From positions 1 to 14,836 of the forward strand of contig CAKPFO010000041.1 in the NCBI GenBank assembly GCA_934153805.1: a stretch of 14,836 nucleotides of DNA. Direction: 5' to 3'. The stretch comes from an uncultured Clostridia bacterium (lineage in GTDB: Bacteria > Bacillota > Clostridia > TANB77 > CAG-508). A program made the position numbers and the translations under genes. Shown one piece after another: positions 6,213 to 12,640 of the stretch. The notes under the pieces are model-generated. The model was given only the letters and a program-made list of their open reading frames with translations, was not told where the DNA came from and made no database searches. Position 1 is the first letter of the stretch. Every line of letters starts with the position of its first letter.

Positions 6213-7622
6213 CTATTTGATATAAAGTACTGTGCGGAAACCAAGGGTGAATCCAGTACGGCTAACAGTAACATTACCACTGCGGTAGCACGCAGTTTGA
6301 GTACCAGAAGCTCCAAGAAAACCTCCTCCACGAATCATATAATATTGTCCACTAGTTGCATAATGTGAGTCTTCTTCTGTCCACTCCCATACGTTTCCTG
6401 CCAAATCGAATATATGATATTTCTCTGTTGTAGCACTTGCACCAGTAGTTAATAAATTCCCATTATTACTGCTATTCTTTGTAGTTGTTCCTGCAGTTTT
6501 AGTTCCAAATGGTTTTAATGTCCAAGCACTTGAGTTTGTCGAATTATAGTCTGCTCTTGCTAATCGACCATTATATGATATGCTATTATCCATATAATTT
6601 CCCCAATCACTTGAATTCGTCAAGCTACTCGCGCTTATTGCTCTTTTCGAAAGCATTACATTTAACATTACATCCCATTGTGTCCCTGTAATTAGCCCGC
6701 TACTTACATAATTTTTATAAGTATCATTATTATACATATTTTCAGCATTTGCTTTTGCATGTGTCCAATCTATAAATATCCAAGGCACAAGTCCTGCTTT
6801 ACTCTGTGGAATTCCTTCTACATTATATATTTGATTTGAACCTGTATGTTTTTGATTTGTTGTAAACTCTGTAATTGTACTTGCGAGCCCTGCTTCATAT
6901 CTTCCTACATAAAATCCGCCATATTTTTCTATTTGTATTAATTCTGATTTTGGTGTTGTTGTATCCCATTCTGCATCTGCTAATGTTCCATTTGTTTGCT
7001 TTGTTCCATTCCATGTATCACATTTTTTATATTCATCTTTTGAACATGGTATCCATACAAATTGATTTCCTTGCAAACTTGTTGTATATTCATATGTTGT
7101 TTTATCTAAACTTGTATCATTTTCTTTTTTCGTTTCTGGATTATAGCCATATCTATCATCTCTATTATCTGATATTATTACTCCAGTTTCTTTATTTCCA
7201 CCTACATAATAAAATCCTACTGGAACTGGTACTGTTTCTCCATCTCCTGTTGCTACTGCCGTTACAGTTGCTACTTTTACCTCTTTTTTTACTACATTTC
7301 CACCTTCTGTTGAAACATATGCAGGTGTTACAGTATACCATTCATCTGGCATTTTTACTTCTGTCCCTGCTACTGTATCTTTTGTATTTTCTGGTAAGCT
7401 ACCATCTTTTGCTAAATATGCATTTATCTCATTTAATTGTTCTTGCTCTAAATATTCTTCGTTTGTATATTTTTCTTTCGCATATTTAGCTTTACTAAAC
7501 AAACCATTTTCTCCAAAGCTTAAATTTATTGCTACTCCAGCCAAGATTATTAATATAATAATAGTAATAATTAATGCAATTAGCGTTATACCCCTTTGCC
7601 TATTTTTTGGTAACTTTTCCAT
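6213..7622 (-). CDS. Secreted prepilin-signal protein with FGE-sulfatase (SUMF1-like) domain
   Basis: About 469 residues. The N-terminus is a type IV prepilin-type signal: basic NRQRG, cleavage expected after Gly11, then ITLIALIITIIILIILAGVA. The usual Glu5 of the mature pilin is Ala here, as in many uncultured Clostridia proteins. A helical and low-complexity middle (about 40-200) leads to a C-terminal formylglycine-generating-enzyme/C-type-lectin-like fold. Its landmarks are FVWIPC, GGFYVGRYEAG, GTQWDVMLNVML, IFDLAGNVWEWTEE, IRGGGF and the terminal GFRTVLYIK. Such domains act as enzymes or as binding scaffolds; with the pilin signal, surface display or a ligand-binding role is likelier, but this is inference. 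The start at 7622 is chosen over 7631 because AAAGGA sits 8 bases before it and almost touches the earlier ATG. The last 120 bases have unusual codons (CGC, TGC, TAC, AGC) for this genome. Confidence 0.85.
   Translation of the reverse strand: MEKLPKNRQRGITLIALIITIIILIILAGVAINLSFGENGLFSKAKYAKEKYTNEEYLEQEQLNEINAYLAKDGSLPENTKDTVAGTEVKMPDEWYTVTPAYVSTEGGNVVKKEVKVATVTAVATGDGETVPVPVGFYYVGGNKETGVIISDNRDDRYGYNPETKKENDTSLDKTTYEYTTSLQGNQFVWIPCSKDEYKKCDTWNGTKQTNGTLADAEWDTTTPKSELIQIEKYGGFYVGRYEAGLASTITEFTTNQKHTGSNQIYNVEGIPQSKAGLVPWIFIDWTHAKANAENMYNNDTYKNYVSSGLITGTQWDVMLNVMLSKRAISASSLTNSSDWGNYMDNSISYNGRLARADYNSTNSSAWTLKPFGTKTAGTTTKNSSNNGNLLTTGASATTEKYHIFDLAGNVWEWTEEDSHYATSGQYYMIRGGGFLGASGTQTACYRSGNVTVSRTGFTLGFRTVLYIK
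6216..6335 (-). other. Possible DGR variable region at the FGE-domain C-terminus
   Basis: The coding end from IRGGGF to LYIK is richer in G and C than the rest of the gene. It holds a cluster of NNC codons (TGC, TAC, CGC, AGC) followed by an apparently fixed block encoding GFTLGFR. This resembles the layout of diversity-generating retroelement targets, in which AAC codons of a template repeat are randomised at A. No template repeat or reverse transcriptase lies in the window, so the call is tentative. Confidence 0.3.
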
Positions 7623-7805
7623 GTAAATCATCCTTTCTCTTTTGTTTTCCTCTCTACTCTTTAATTATAGTTTTAAAATTTACTACTTTGTTTTATTCTA
7701 TCATTTACTCATTTCATTGTAAATGATTTTTTATACTTTTTCATTTATAAATTCAGATAGCATAAATTTTTATAAAAACATTTTTAGAAGATAATAAAAA
7801 CAATT

Positions 7806-7833
7806 GAAAGATACAAAATTACTCGTATCTTTC
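7806..7833 (-). terminator. Terminator downstream of dinD
   Basis: A perfect 9-base stem (gaaagatac / gtatctttc) with a 10-base loop. On the minus strand it is followed by aattgttttt, on the plus strand by ttttaat. It ends the endonuclease-dinD transcript. The rest of 7623-7841, apart from the ribosome binding site of the FGE gene, is AT-rich with nothing recognised. Confidence 0.65.
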
Positions 7834-7841
7834 TTTTAATA

Positions 7842-8487
7842 TTATTTCTCCTTTAAGCTTTTTTTATTTCCCTTTTCTAATTGTTTCAAACTCTTCTTAG
7901 TTGTAGGTAAATCTTCTGGCATTGTTCCGTCCGGCTTGTTTTATTGCATTTCTAACTATTTTTCCAATTTTATTATGTGTATTGCAAGCATCTTGCTCTG
8001 TTTGTATATTATCTTTTTTTAATTTTTCCTCAGTTTGTGATATTCTAAATAAATTTGCACTTAACCCTGTATTTCCCATATTATCTAAAATATCTTCTCT
8101 ATATCTTAAACCCTTTCTTTTAGCAATGTCATCAGCTGTTTCACCGTTATATAAACCTTTGTAGCCCGCATTATGAAATTTGTCAAAATTTTTAACTCCT
8201 GCTTTTTTCGCTGTTTGATTTAAAGAATAATTGCCTTTTCTTGTTAAATTTCTTTGATAAAATCTTTTTTCATCTTCGGTAAGCAGTCTATATTCTTTTT
8301 CTGTAATTTCCTGTTTTCTTGTTTGAACAGCAAAATAAGTTTGTGCAAGAGCTATAACTTTCTTTCTACTATCTCCATTTTGTGCGATTAAATAACAAGC
8401 ATATCTGGTTAATTCATAATCTTGAATTGCTTTTTTAGCGCCTTTAGGCATTTTTATCGTTTTGTCAACGTTGGCAAAACTAATATA
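7842..8487 (-). pseudogene. dinD: Truncated, frameshifted DinD (DNA-damage-inducible protein D)
   Basis: Matches the middle and C-terminal parts of DinD proteins (about 270-280 residues): QDYELTRYACYLIAQNGD, IALAQTYFAVQTR, the stretches NAGYKGLYNGETADDIAKRK and DNMGNTGLSANLFRISQTEE, and, after a frame change, GTMPEDLPTTKKSLKQLE. DinD is an SOS-induced protein that in E. coli inhibits RecA filament activities. DinD-like similarity starts before the ATG at 8451, at about 8487, right after the stop codon of the upstream endonuclease. The N-terminal 70-90 residues are missing and no ribosome binding site precedes that ATG. Near the 3' end one extra base, g7929 (coding GGA-C-GGA), throws the frame so that it stops at 7897; removing it restores the normal ending down to TAA at 7842-7844. 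It is most likely a decaying gene. Confidence 0.85.
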
Positions 8488-8489
8488 GT

Positions 8490-8870
8490 CTATTTAACTT
8501 TAAACACACTATATTTACCACATAAATTCAATGTTGAGTAATTTTCTACCTTATCTATTGGAATTATATAAATATCCATATTATCTGTTACTATAAAGAT
8601 TTCATCTATATTAGTATTTAAAATTGTTTTATATGTACACCCTTTCGTCCCACCACAACTTTTTAAAGCTACTTGATAGCTTCCATATTTAGTTTTACAT
8701 GATGTTGCTTTTACCTGCACTTTATATATTCTATTATCCTTATCTACAATTAAGTCATAATCTTGTGTATCATTTAGTGGAATTGAAACTACATATCCAT
8801 TAGAAGTATAATATGCAATGGCTATACCTAAACCAGTATTTCCTTTTTCTTTGTTAGTGTTAAATTTCAT
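8490..8870 (-). CDS. Group I intron-associated PD-(D/E)XK endonuclease-like protein
   Basis: A 126-residue protein resembling the PDDEXK_5 family, which includes the homing endonuclease I-Ssp6803I encoded in a tRNA-fMet group I intron. The features seen are GNTGLGIAIAYYTSNGYVV (a helix with the family glycines), a catalytic-type Asp in DYDLIVD (Asp39), and QVKAT (Gln52, Lys54), the Q-x-K variant of the PD-(D/E)XK site. A C-terminal FIVTDNMDIYIIPIDKVEN is also typical. The first acidic residue often found in GxxGE is absent here. AAAGGAG lies 7 bases before the ATG at 8870. A longer in-frame reading upstream would run through the tRNA and is rejected. The gene lies 71 bases downstream of the intron-split tRNA-Tyr, outside the intron, with a LexA-type box in its leader. 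A dinD remnant follows directly. Confidence 0.8.
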   Translation of the reverse strand: MKFNTNKEKGNTGLGIAIAYYTSNGYVVSIPLNDTQDYDLIVDKDNRIYKVQVKATSCKTKYGSYQVALKSCGGTKGCTYKTILNTNIDEIFIVTDNMDIYIIPIDKVENYSTLNLCGKYSVFKVK

Positions 8871-8888
8871 ATTATCGCTCCTTTTGTT

Positions 8889-8900
8889 GAACTTTTGTTC
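8889..8900 (-). promoter_or_regulatory. LexA/DinR (SOS) box
   Basis: A perfect GAAC-N4-GTTC palindrome (GAACTTTTGTTC on the plus strand; cGAACAAAAGTTCa on the minus) matches the Gram-positive LexA site. It lies 18 bases before the endonuclease ATG and just after a TATAAA -10-like hexamer, where bound repressor would block initiation. The dinD remnant in the same transcript fits SOS control. Confidence 0.65.
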
Positions 8901-8911
8901 GTTTATACTGT

Positions 8912-8940
8912 TAAAAATAAAAACAAGTTTCCTTGTTTTT
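8912..8940 (-). terminator. Rho-independent terminator of the tRNA operon
   Basis: On the minus strand, AAAAACAAG, a GAAA tetraloop and CTTGTTTTT form a perfect 9-base stem followed by ATTTTTAAC. It starts 2 bases after the tRNA-Tyr CCA end. Confidence 0.85.
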
Positions 8941-8941
8941 A

Positions 8942-9249
8942 TGGTGGGCAGGGATGGATTCGAACCATCGTACTCGTATGAGAACAGATTTCTTACTACT
9001 ATAGTTTTCACTACCATTAAAATGTTTGTAGTCTGGACTTTCTCTTTATCTCTTTCAAGATACCAGGTATAAAGTCTCTACACTCGGAATTAAAATTCCT
9101 AGCTCGGGATTGTCATAAGTATTTCTACCTTTAGAGTTCCCCGAATTAGCCCGGTTTTCATCTTACCATTACTGATAAGAGCTGCAATTTAGGTTTTGAT
9201 TAAACCAAAGACCACAGTCTGCCGCCTTTAGCCACTCGGCCACCTACCC
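8942..9249 (-). tRNA. tRNA-Tyr (GTA) interrupted by a group I intron
   Basis: The exons are 9214-9249 (36 nt) and 8942-8991 (50 nt). Joined, they give an 86-nt class II tRNA: acceptor GGGTAGG pairing with CCTGCCC, D-arm from GCCGAGTGGC, anticodon stem GCAGA/TCTGT with loop CTGTAAA, long variable arm with CTC/GAG, T-arm GATGG-TTCGAAT-CCATC, discriminator A and encoded CCA. The anticodon GTA and the long variable arm identify tyrosine. The intron interrupts the anticodon itself between its second and third bases (GT|A). It is the second gene of an operon after tRNA-Met, 26 bases apart, sharing the promoter at 9372-9400. Confidence 0.93.
8992..9213 (-). ncRNA. Group I self-splicing intron in tRNA-Tyr
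   Basis: A 222-nt intervening sequence that follows a U (last base of the 5' exon) and ends in G, as group I introns require. Core pairings can be drawn in order: an IGS candidate gcag (about 9182-9185) pairing with exon CTGT through a G-U at the splice site; a P2-like hairpin TCTTATC/GGTAAGA; P4 TCGGGG with ATCCCGA; P6 GGAATT/AATTCC; P7 GACTT (9072-9076) with AAGTC (9036-9040) next to GTGTAGAGACT; P8 TATCT/AGATA; P9 ACTAC/GTAGT. The size and the GTGTAGAGACT core resemble small tRNA introns of bacteria (IC3-like), but the subgroup is not established. There is no ORF inside; the likely cognate endonuclease gene is just downstream of the tRNA. Confidence 0.88.
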
Positions 9250-9275
9250 ATATATTAAATTGTATATAAATGAAA

Positions 9276-9352
9276 TGGTGCTCCCTCAAGGATTCGAACC
9301 TTGGACCCACCGGTTATGAGCCGGTTGCTCTGACCAACTGAGCTAAGGGAGC
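9276..9352 (-). tRNA. tRNA-Met (CAT), possibly tRNA-Ile2
   Basis: A complete 77-nt cloverleaf: acceptor GCTCCCT/AGGGAGC, D-arm AGCTCAGTTGGTCAGAGC, anticodon stem ACCGG/CCGGT with loop CTCATAA, T-arm CAAGG-TTCGAAT-CCTTG, and encoded CCA. The CAT anticodon fits elongator Met, or Ile2 if the C is modified to lysidine; the sequence alone does not decide. It is not the initiator, because the first acceptor pair is G-C and the G-C run of initiator anticodon stems is absent. It is the first gene after the promoter. Confidence 0.92.
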
Positions 9353-9371
9353 ATTTCCTAACGCGATTTTT

Positions 9372-9400
9372 ATTATACAAAAGTTTATCTATATTGTCAA
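9372..9400 (-). promoter_or_regulatory. Consensus sigma-A promoter of the tRNA operon
   Basis: TTGACA (9395-9400) and TATAAT (9372-9377) read on the minus strand with a 17-base spacer, both perfect hexamers. They lie about 20 bases upstream of the tRNA-Met 5' end, as expected for a strong stable-RNA promoter. Confidence 0.9.
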
Positions 9401-9486
9401 TAGATATTTTAAATTTTTTTATATTTTTTACATATTTTTTATTTATTTGAATGGTAATCAAATTTCTTTATGTAATTTATATTCAT

Positions 9487-9527
9487 AAGAGATTAGAAAT
9501 TAACTAAATATTAATCTCTAATCTCTT
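9487..9527 (-). terminator. Hairpin terminator after the gene at 9538
   Basis: Arms 9487-9502 and 9512-9527 (aagagattagaaatta and its near-perfect complement, one mismatch) form a 16-base stem 11 bases past the stop codon. The T-run on the minus side is poor, so the assignment rests on position and stem strength. Confidence 0.55.
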
Positions 9528-9537
9528 AATCAATAAT

Positions 9538-10383
9538 CTAGTTTTGGTTATCTCTACCTTCTGGTAATGCTGGTACATCTAATACAATTCTTATTCTAAA
9601 TGCATATCTAATAGCTCTACCAATTTTGCTTTCTTTTATTCTTTGCCATAGTGAAGGTTTTACCTCAAATGTAGTTTCTTGAGCATAAGTTTCTTGTTCT
9701 GCTACAGCTACATTTTCTACCTCTTCTACTACTGGTTCTGATATTTCTTCTACTTCTGGAACTGGAGTTGGGATAAGTTTTAATGCATCTGCTATTTCTA
9801 TTCCTATATAGCTTAACGCTTTAGATCTATCTTCAATTCTTTCCATATCTATTTCTATGTGTAGATTAGATTCTAAATTAACTATTCTTGCATTTACTAA
9901 TTTTACAGCATTTTGATAATTTTCTGATGTATCTGATTTTGATTTTCCTATTATTGTTAATGCTTCTACTATATCCTCTGAGAATTTTTCTGAAGATTCT
10001 TTTAATGTGCTCTTCCATCCGTCTTCTTTGTTTGTAACAATTTCTAAAGCATCTTTTAATTCTCCTGCTAAAGATATGTTAGCTTCTCTTTGACGAATTA
10101 ATTCTTCTATCTTCTTTGTATTTTCCTCAAATTGATTTGTTGCAAATTCAACTAAATCATATGCTGCTCTATATACACTTGCTGGGAAATTCTTCTTCTT
10201 TGGATATTCTACCAAATATGTTTTTATAGATTCAATTAAATCTTTGAAATATGCATCATCATCTAATTGAACTATTTGTTTCTTACTTTTTGGATTGATT
10301 AATCTTTGTACCTTATCAATATTTGATAATATTTTTTCTTCTGTGATTACCATTCTCACATTTACTATGCCAGATTTAGACAT
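9538..10383 (-). CDS. Unknown 281-residue coiled-coil-like protein
   Basis: Not assigned to a known family. It is mostly helical and charged, without signal peptide or membrane segment. Residues 1-210 are Lys/Glu-rich with regions that could form coiled coils (FEENTKKIEELIRQREANIS). About 210-245 is a Pro/Glu/Val-rich acidic linker (PTPVPEVEEISEPVVEEVE). The C-terminus is strongly basic and amphipathic (WQRIKESKIGRAIRYAFRIR), which could contact membrane or nucleic acid. The start at MSKSGIVNVR is chosen because AAGGAGG lies about 8 bases upstream; the open frame extends 15 codons further without a site. It is a single-gene unit with a good promoter about 100 bases upstream and a hairpin downstream. 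The role is unknown. Confidence 0.8.
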   Translation of the reverse strand: MSKSGIVNVRMVITEEKILSNIDKVQRLINPKSKKQIVQLDDDAYFKDLIESIKTYLVEYPKKKNFPASVYRAAYDLVEFATNQFEENTKKIEELIRQREANISLAGELKDALEIVTNKEDGWKSTLKESSEKFSEDIVEALTIIGKSKSDTSENYQNAVKLVNARIVNLESNLHIEIDMERIEDRSKALSYIGIEIADALKLIPTPVPEVEEISEPVVEEVENVAVAEQETYAQETTFEVKPSLWQRIKESKIGRAIRYAFRIRIVLDVPALPEGRDNQN

Positions 10384-10484
10384 TGTAAACCCTCCTTTTT
10401 TTCCTATGTTATATATTAAAATTGTCAATTTCTACAAGAAATTACAATAGGATAAATAATATTTTATTTTTCGACTTCTACTTA

Positions 10485-10513
10485 ATTTTAATACAAGATT
10501 TTTGGTCTGTCAA
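10485..10513 (-). promoter_or_regulatory. Sigma-A promoter of the unknown gene at 9538
   Basis: TTGACA (10508-10513) and TAAAAT (10485-10490) on the minus strand with a 17-base spacer. The leader to the ATG at 10383 is about 95 bases. Confidence 0.65.
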
Positions 10514-10580
10514 TACCCAAATGCTTATTTCCGTAAATTTTAACAGAATTGTAATAATTAAAATCAAATCACATTTTTTT

Positions 10581-10613
10581 GTAATATTGTTGTAATTTTT
10601 TCGTAATATTTTT
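10581..10613. repeat. Three 11-bp phased GTAAT repeats
   Basis: GTAAT begins at 10581, 10592 and 10603, exactly 11 bases apart (gtaatattgtt, gtaattttttc, gtaatattttt). Another GTAAT is at 10551. They lie upstream of the promoter at 10485-10513. Otherwise the gene-free stretch 10384-10753 holds only that promoter and the terminator at 10701-10747. Confidence 0.45.
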
Positions 10614-10700
10614 GAAATATTGTCAATGATTTTATAATAATATTATTACGTAGATTAAGGTTTTATTAAATTTTTATTCTAATTTATCTTGTAATAAATA

Positions 10701-10747
10701 AAATGGACTATTTTTAGTTTCCGAAGAATACTATCTATAGTCCATTT
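10701..10747 (-). terminator. Terminator after the acyl-CoA synthetase gene
   Basis: A perfect 11-base stem (aaatggactat at 10701-10711 with atagtccattt at 10737-10747) around a 25-base loop, 6 bases past the stop codon. T-rich sequence lies on both sides, so it may be bidirectional. Confidence 0.7.
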
Positions 10748-10753
10748 GTTTTT

Positions 10754-12613
10754 TTATTTATCTTTTTTTATTTCTACATATCTTTTAATCTTCATTGTAG
10801 TTGTTTTTTCAAATTCATCTTTCTTTATTTCTAATTTTTTAATTGCTTTGTATGATGTCAATTTTTTATTTACATTTTTTATTTGTTCCCAAATAATATC
10901 ATGAATTTGTTCATCAGTTAATCCTTTTCCATGTTTTGCTTCTATTTCTTCTATATTAGGTATTACTTTTACAGTGATTATTAATTCTTTTTCGCCTTCT
11001 ACTTCTTTGCCATATACCATACATTCTTTTATTTCTGGTACATCTCCTAACATTAATTCAATCTCTTCTGGATATATATTTTTTCCATTTTGTGTTACTA
11101 TAACATTTTTTGTTCTTCCTGTTATATATAAAAATCCATCACTGTCTAAATATCCAACATCTCCTGAATGGAACCATCTATTTCCTTGTTCATCTATTTC
11201 TATTACGTCTTTTGTTGCTTCTTCATCTTCATAATATCCAAGCATTAAAGTTTTACTTTTTATTAAAACTTCTCCCTCTCCTTTTTCATTTGGATTATCT
11301 ATTTTTAATTCTGCACAATTTACGGCTTTTCCTGCTGAACCTACTTTTGGTTCAAACTCTGGTGTTAGTGCTGCAATTGGTGCTGTTTCTGTTAATCCAT
11401 ATCCTTGTAAAAAGCTGATTCCTATATCTTGTACCCATTTACCTACTTTAGCATCTATAGGAGCTGCTGCTGAAACTATAATTCTAATATTTCCACCTAA
11501 GTTCTCGTAAATTTCACTAAATACCTTTCTCTTAATGTCTACTCCCACACCCTTCAAAGCGTTTGTTACATGTATCATAGAATTTACTAAACCTGCTTTT
11601 CCACTTTTTTCTATTGTTTTGTTTATTTTTTTGTATAAGTTTTCTATTAATAGTGGAACTGCTATCATTGCAGTTGGCTTTGTTTCTTGTAAGTCTGGTA
11701 CTATATGTTTTAATCCTTGACATACAGCAATAGAGCTTCCATTTGCCATTGGTAGTAAAAAACCTATAGAACATTCATATGTGTGATGCAAAGGAAGAAC
11801 AGAGAATAATCTATCTGTTGGATACAATTTTACATATGTACTTACTGCGTTTATGTTTTCTGCTAAATTTCTATTGCATATCATAACTCCTTTAGCTTTT
11901 GATGTTGTTCCTGATGTAAATATAAGCACTTTAAATTCATCTGGGTCTATTTCTATTTTGTTGAAAGAGTCATCACCTTTGGCTATCATTTCTTTTCCTT
12001 GTTTTATGATAGTATTTATTCCTATTTCTCTTCCTTGTAATTCATCATCTGAATTCATTTGGATAAAATATTTTACTGTTGGTAATTTGTCTTCTACCTT
12101 TTTTATAACTTCTTTTTTCTTTGTAGAATATATAACAGCTGTTGCTTTTGAACGATTTATTACATTTTCTATTTCATTTACTGGTAACTCTTTATCTACT
12201 GGAACTGCAATTCCTGTTCCACAAACCATTGCCATGTATGATACATACCAATGATATGTGTTTTCCCCTATTATTACAATTCTTTCATTTTTTAAATTGT
12301 ATTTATTGGTTAATGCTGTTCCTAAAGCTATTACATCATCTGAAAATTCTCTAAACGTAATAGTTTTAAACTCTCCTTTTGGATTAAATTTTTCTAATAT
12401 AAATGGTCTATCTGCATATTCTACTCTTACTTTATCAAAAATTTCTTTTATTGTTTGATAATTTGTTTTAATGTATTCTTTATGTTTTGATTCACTTTTC
12501 ATTATTTTTTCATAATCTACATTTACTTCATCAATATTTTCTACATTTTCCATTTTTATTTTTTTAAATTTAAAATCTGGCACTTTAAAATCTTTTAATA
12601 TTCTCATTTTCAT
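10754..12613 (-). CDS. Long-chain acyl-CoA synthetase (AMP-forming)
   Basis: A 619-residue adenylate-forming enzyme that activates a fatty acid with ATP to acyl-AMP and then forms the CoA thioester. Motifs in order: P-loop IFTSGTTSKAKGVM (about residues 232-245), LPLHHTYE (274-281), GYGLTETAP (404-412), SGDVGYLDSDGFLYITGR (483-500), the hinge region NVIVTQNGKNIYPEEIE, and the catalytic Lys region near the end (KTTTMKIKR). The length and the N-terminal extension fit FadD15/LcfB-like long-chain enzymes. Three ATGs are clustered; 12613 is 5 bases from AAAGGA and preferred, 12607 is possible, and 12616 is too close. It lies 27 bases after a tetR-like gene on the same strand, probably one operon. 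The exact chain-length preference cannot be read from the sequence. Confidence 0.92.
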   Translation of the reverse strand: MKMRILKDFKVPDFKFKKIKMENVENIDEVNVDYEKIMKSESKHKEYIKTNYQTIKEIFDKVRVEYADRPFILEKFNPKGEFKTITFREFSDDVIALGTALTNKYNLKNERIVIIGENTYHWYVSYMAMVCGTGIAVPVDKELPVNEIENVINRSKATAVIYSTKKKEVIKKVEDKLPTVKYFIQMNSDDELQGREIGINTIIKQGKEMIAKGDDSFNKIEIDPDEFKVLIFTSGTTSKAKGVMICNRNLAENINAVSTYVKLYPTDRLFSVLPLHHTYECSIGFLLPMANGSSIAVCQGLKHIVPDLQETKPTAMIAVPLLIENLYKKINKTIEKSGKAGLVNSMIHVTNALKGVGVDIKRKVFSEIYENLGGNIRIIVSAAAPIDAKVGKWVQDIGISFLQGYGLTETAPIAALTPEFEPKVGSAGKAVNCAELKIDNPNEKGEGEVLIKSKTLMLGYYEDEEATKDVIEIDEQGNRWFHSGDVGYLDSDGFLYITGRTKNVIVTQNGKNIYPEEIELMLGDVPEIKECMVYGKEVEGEKELIITVKVIPNIEEIEAKHGKGLTDEQIHDIIWEQIKNVNKKLTSYKAIKKLEIKKDEFEKTTTMKIKRYVEIKKDK

Positions 12614-12640
12614 CATATTCCTTTCATTGCTCTACTACCG

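Noticed and set aside
6875..7489. A 204-codon leucine-rich open frame on the plus strand
   Set aside because: It is antisense to the prepilin/FGE-sulfatase gene. The Leu/His/Tyr-rich composition is the usual shadow of an AT-rich coding strand, and no ribosome binding site fits.
6213..7622. A complete diversity-generating retroelement cassette
   Set aside because: No reverse transcriptase, accessory gene or template repeat was found on either strand in the window, so only a possible target is reported.
8871..9017. N-terminal extension of the endonuclease frame
   Set aside because: It runs through the tRNA-Tyr 3' exon and its terminator. The start at 8870 has an AAAGGAG site and family-like length.
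9214..9249. Two separate partial tRNAs instead of one split tRNA
   Set aside because: Acceptor, anticodon-stem and T-arm halves complement each other exactly, and the joined molecule is a complete class II tRNA-Tyr with CCA.
9255..9461. A 68-codon open frame on the minus strand
   Set aside because: It overlaps the tRNA-Met gene and its promoter and encodes tRNA-derived sequence.
11532..11774. An 80-codon minus-strand open frame inside the acyl-CoA synthetase
   Set aside because: Same-strand alternative frame within a fully conserved gene, with a Lys/Asn/Arg-rich composition typical of shadows.
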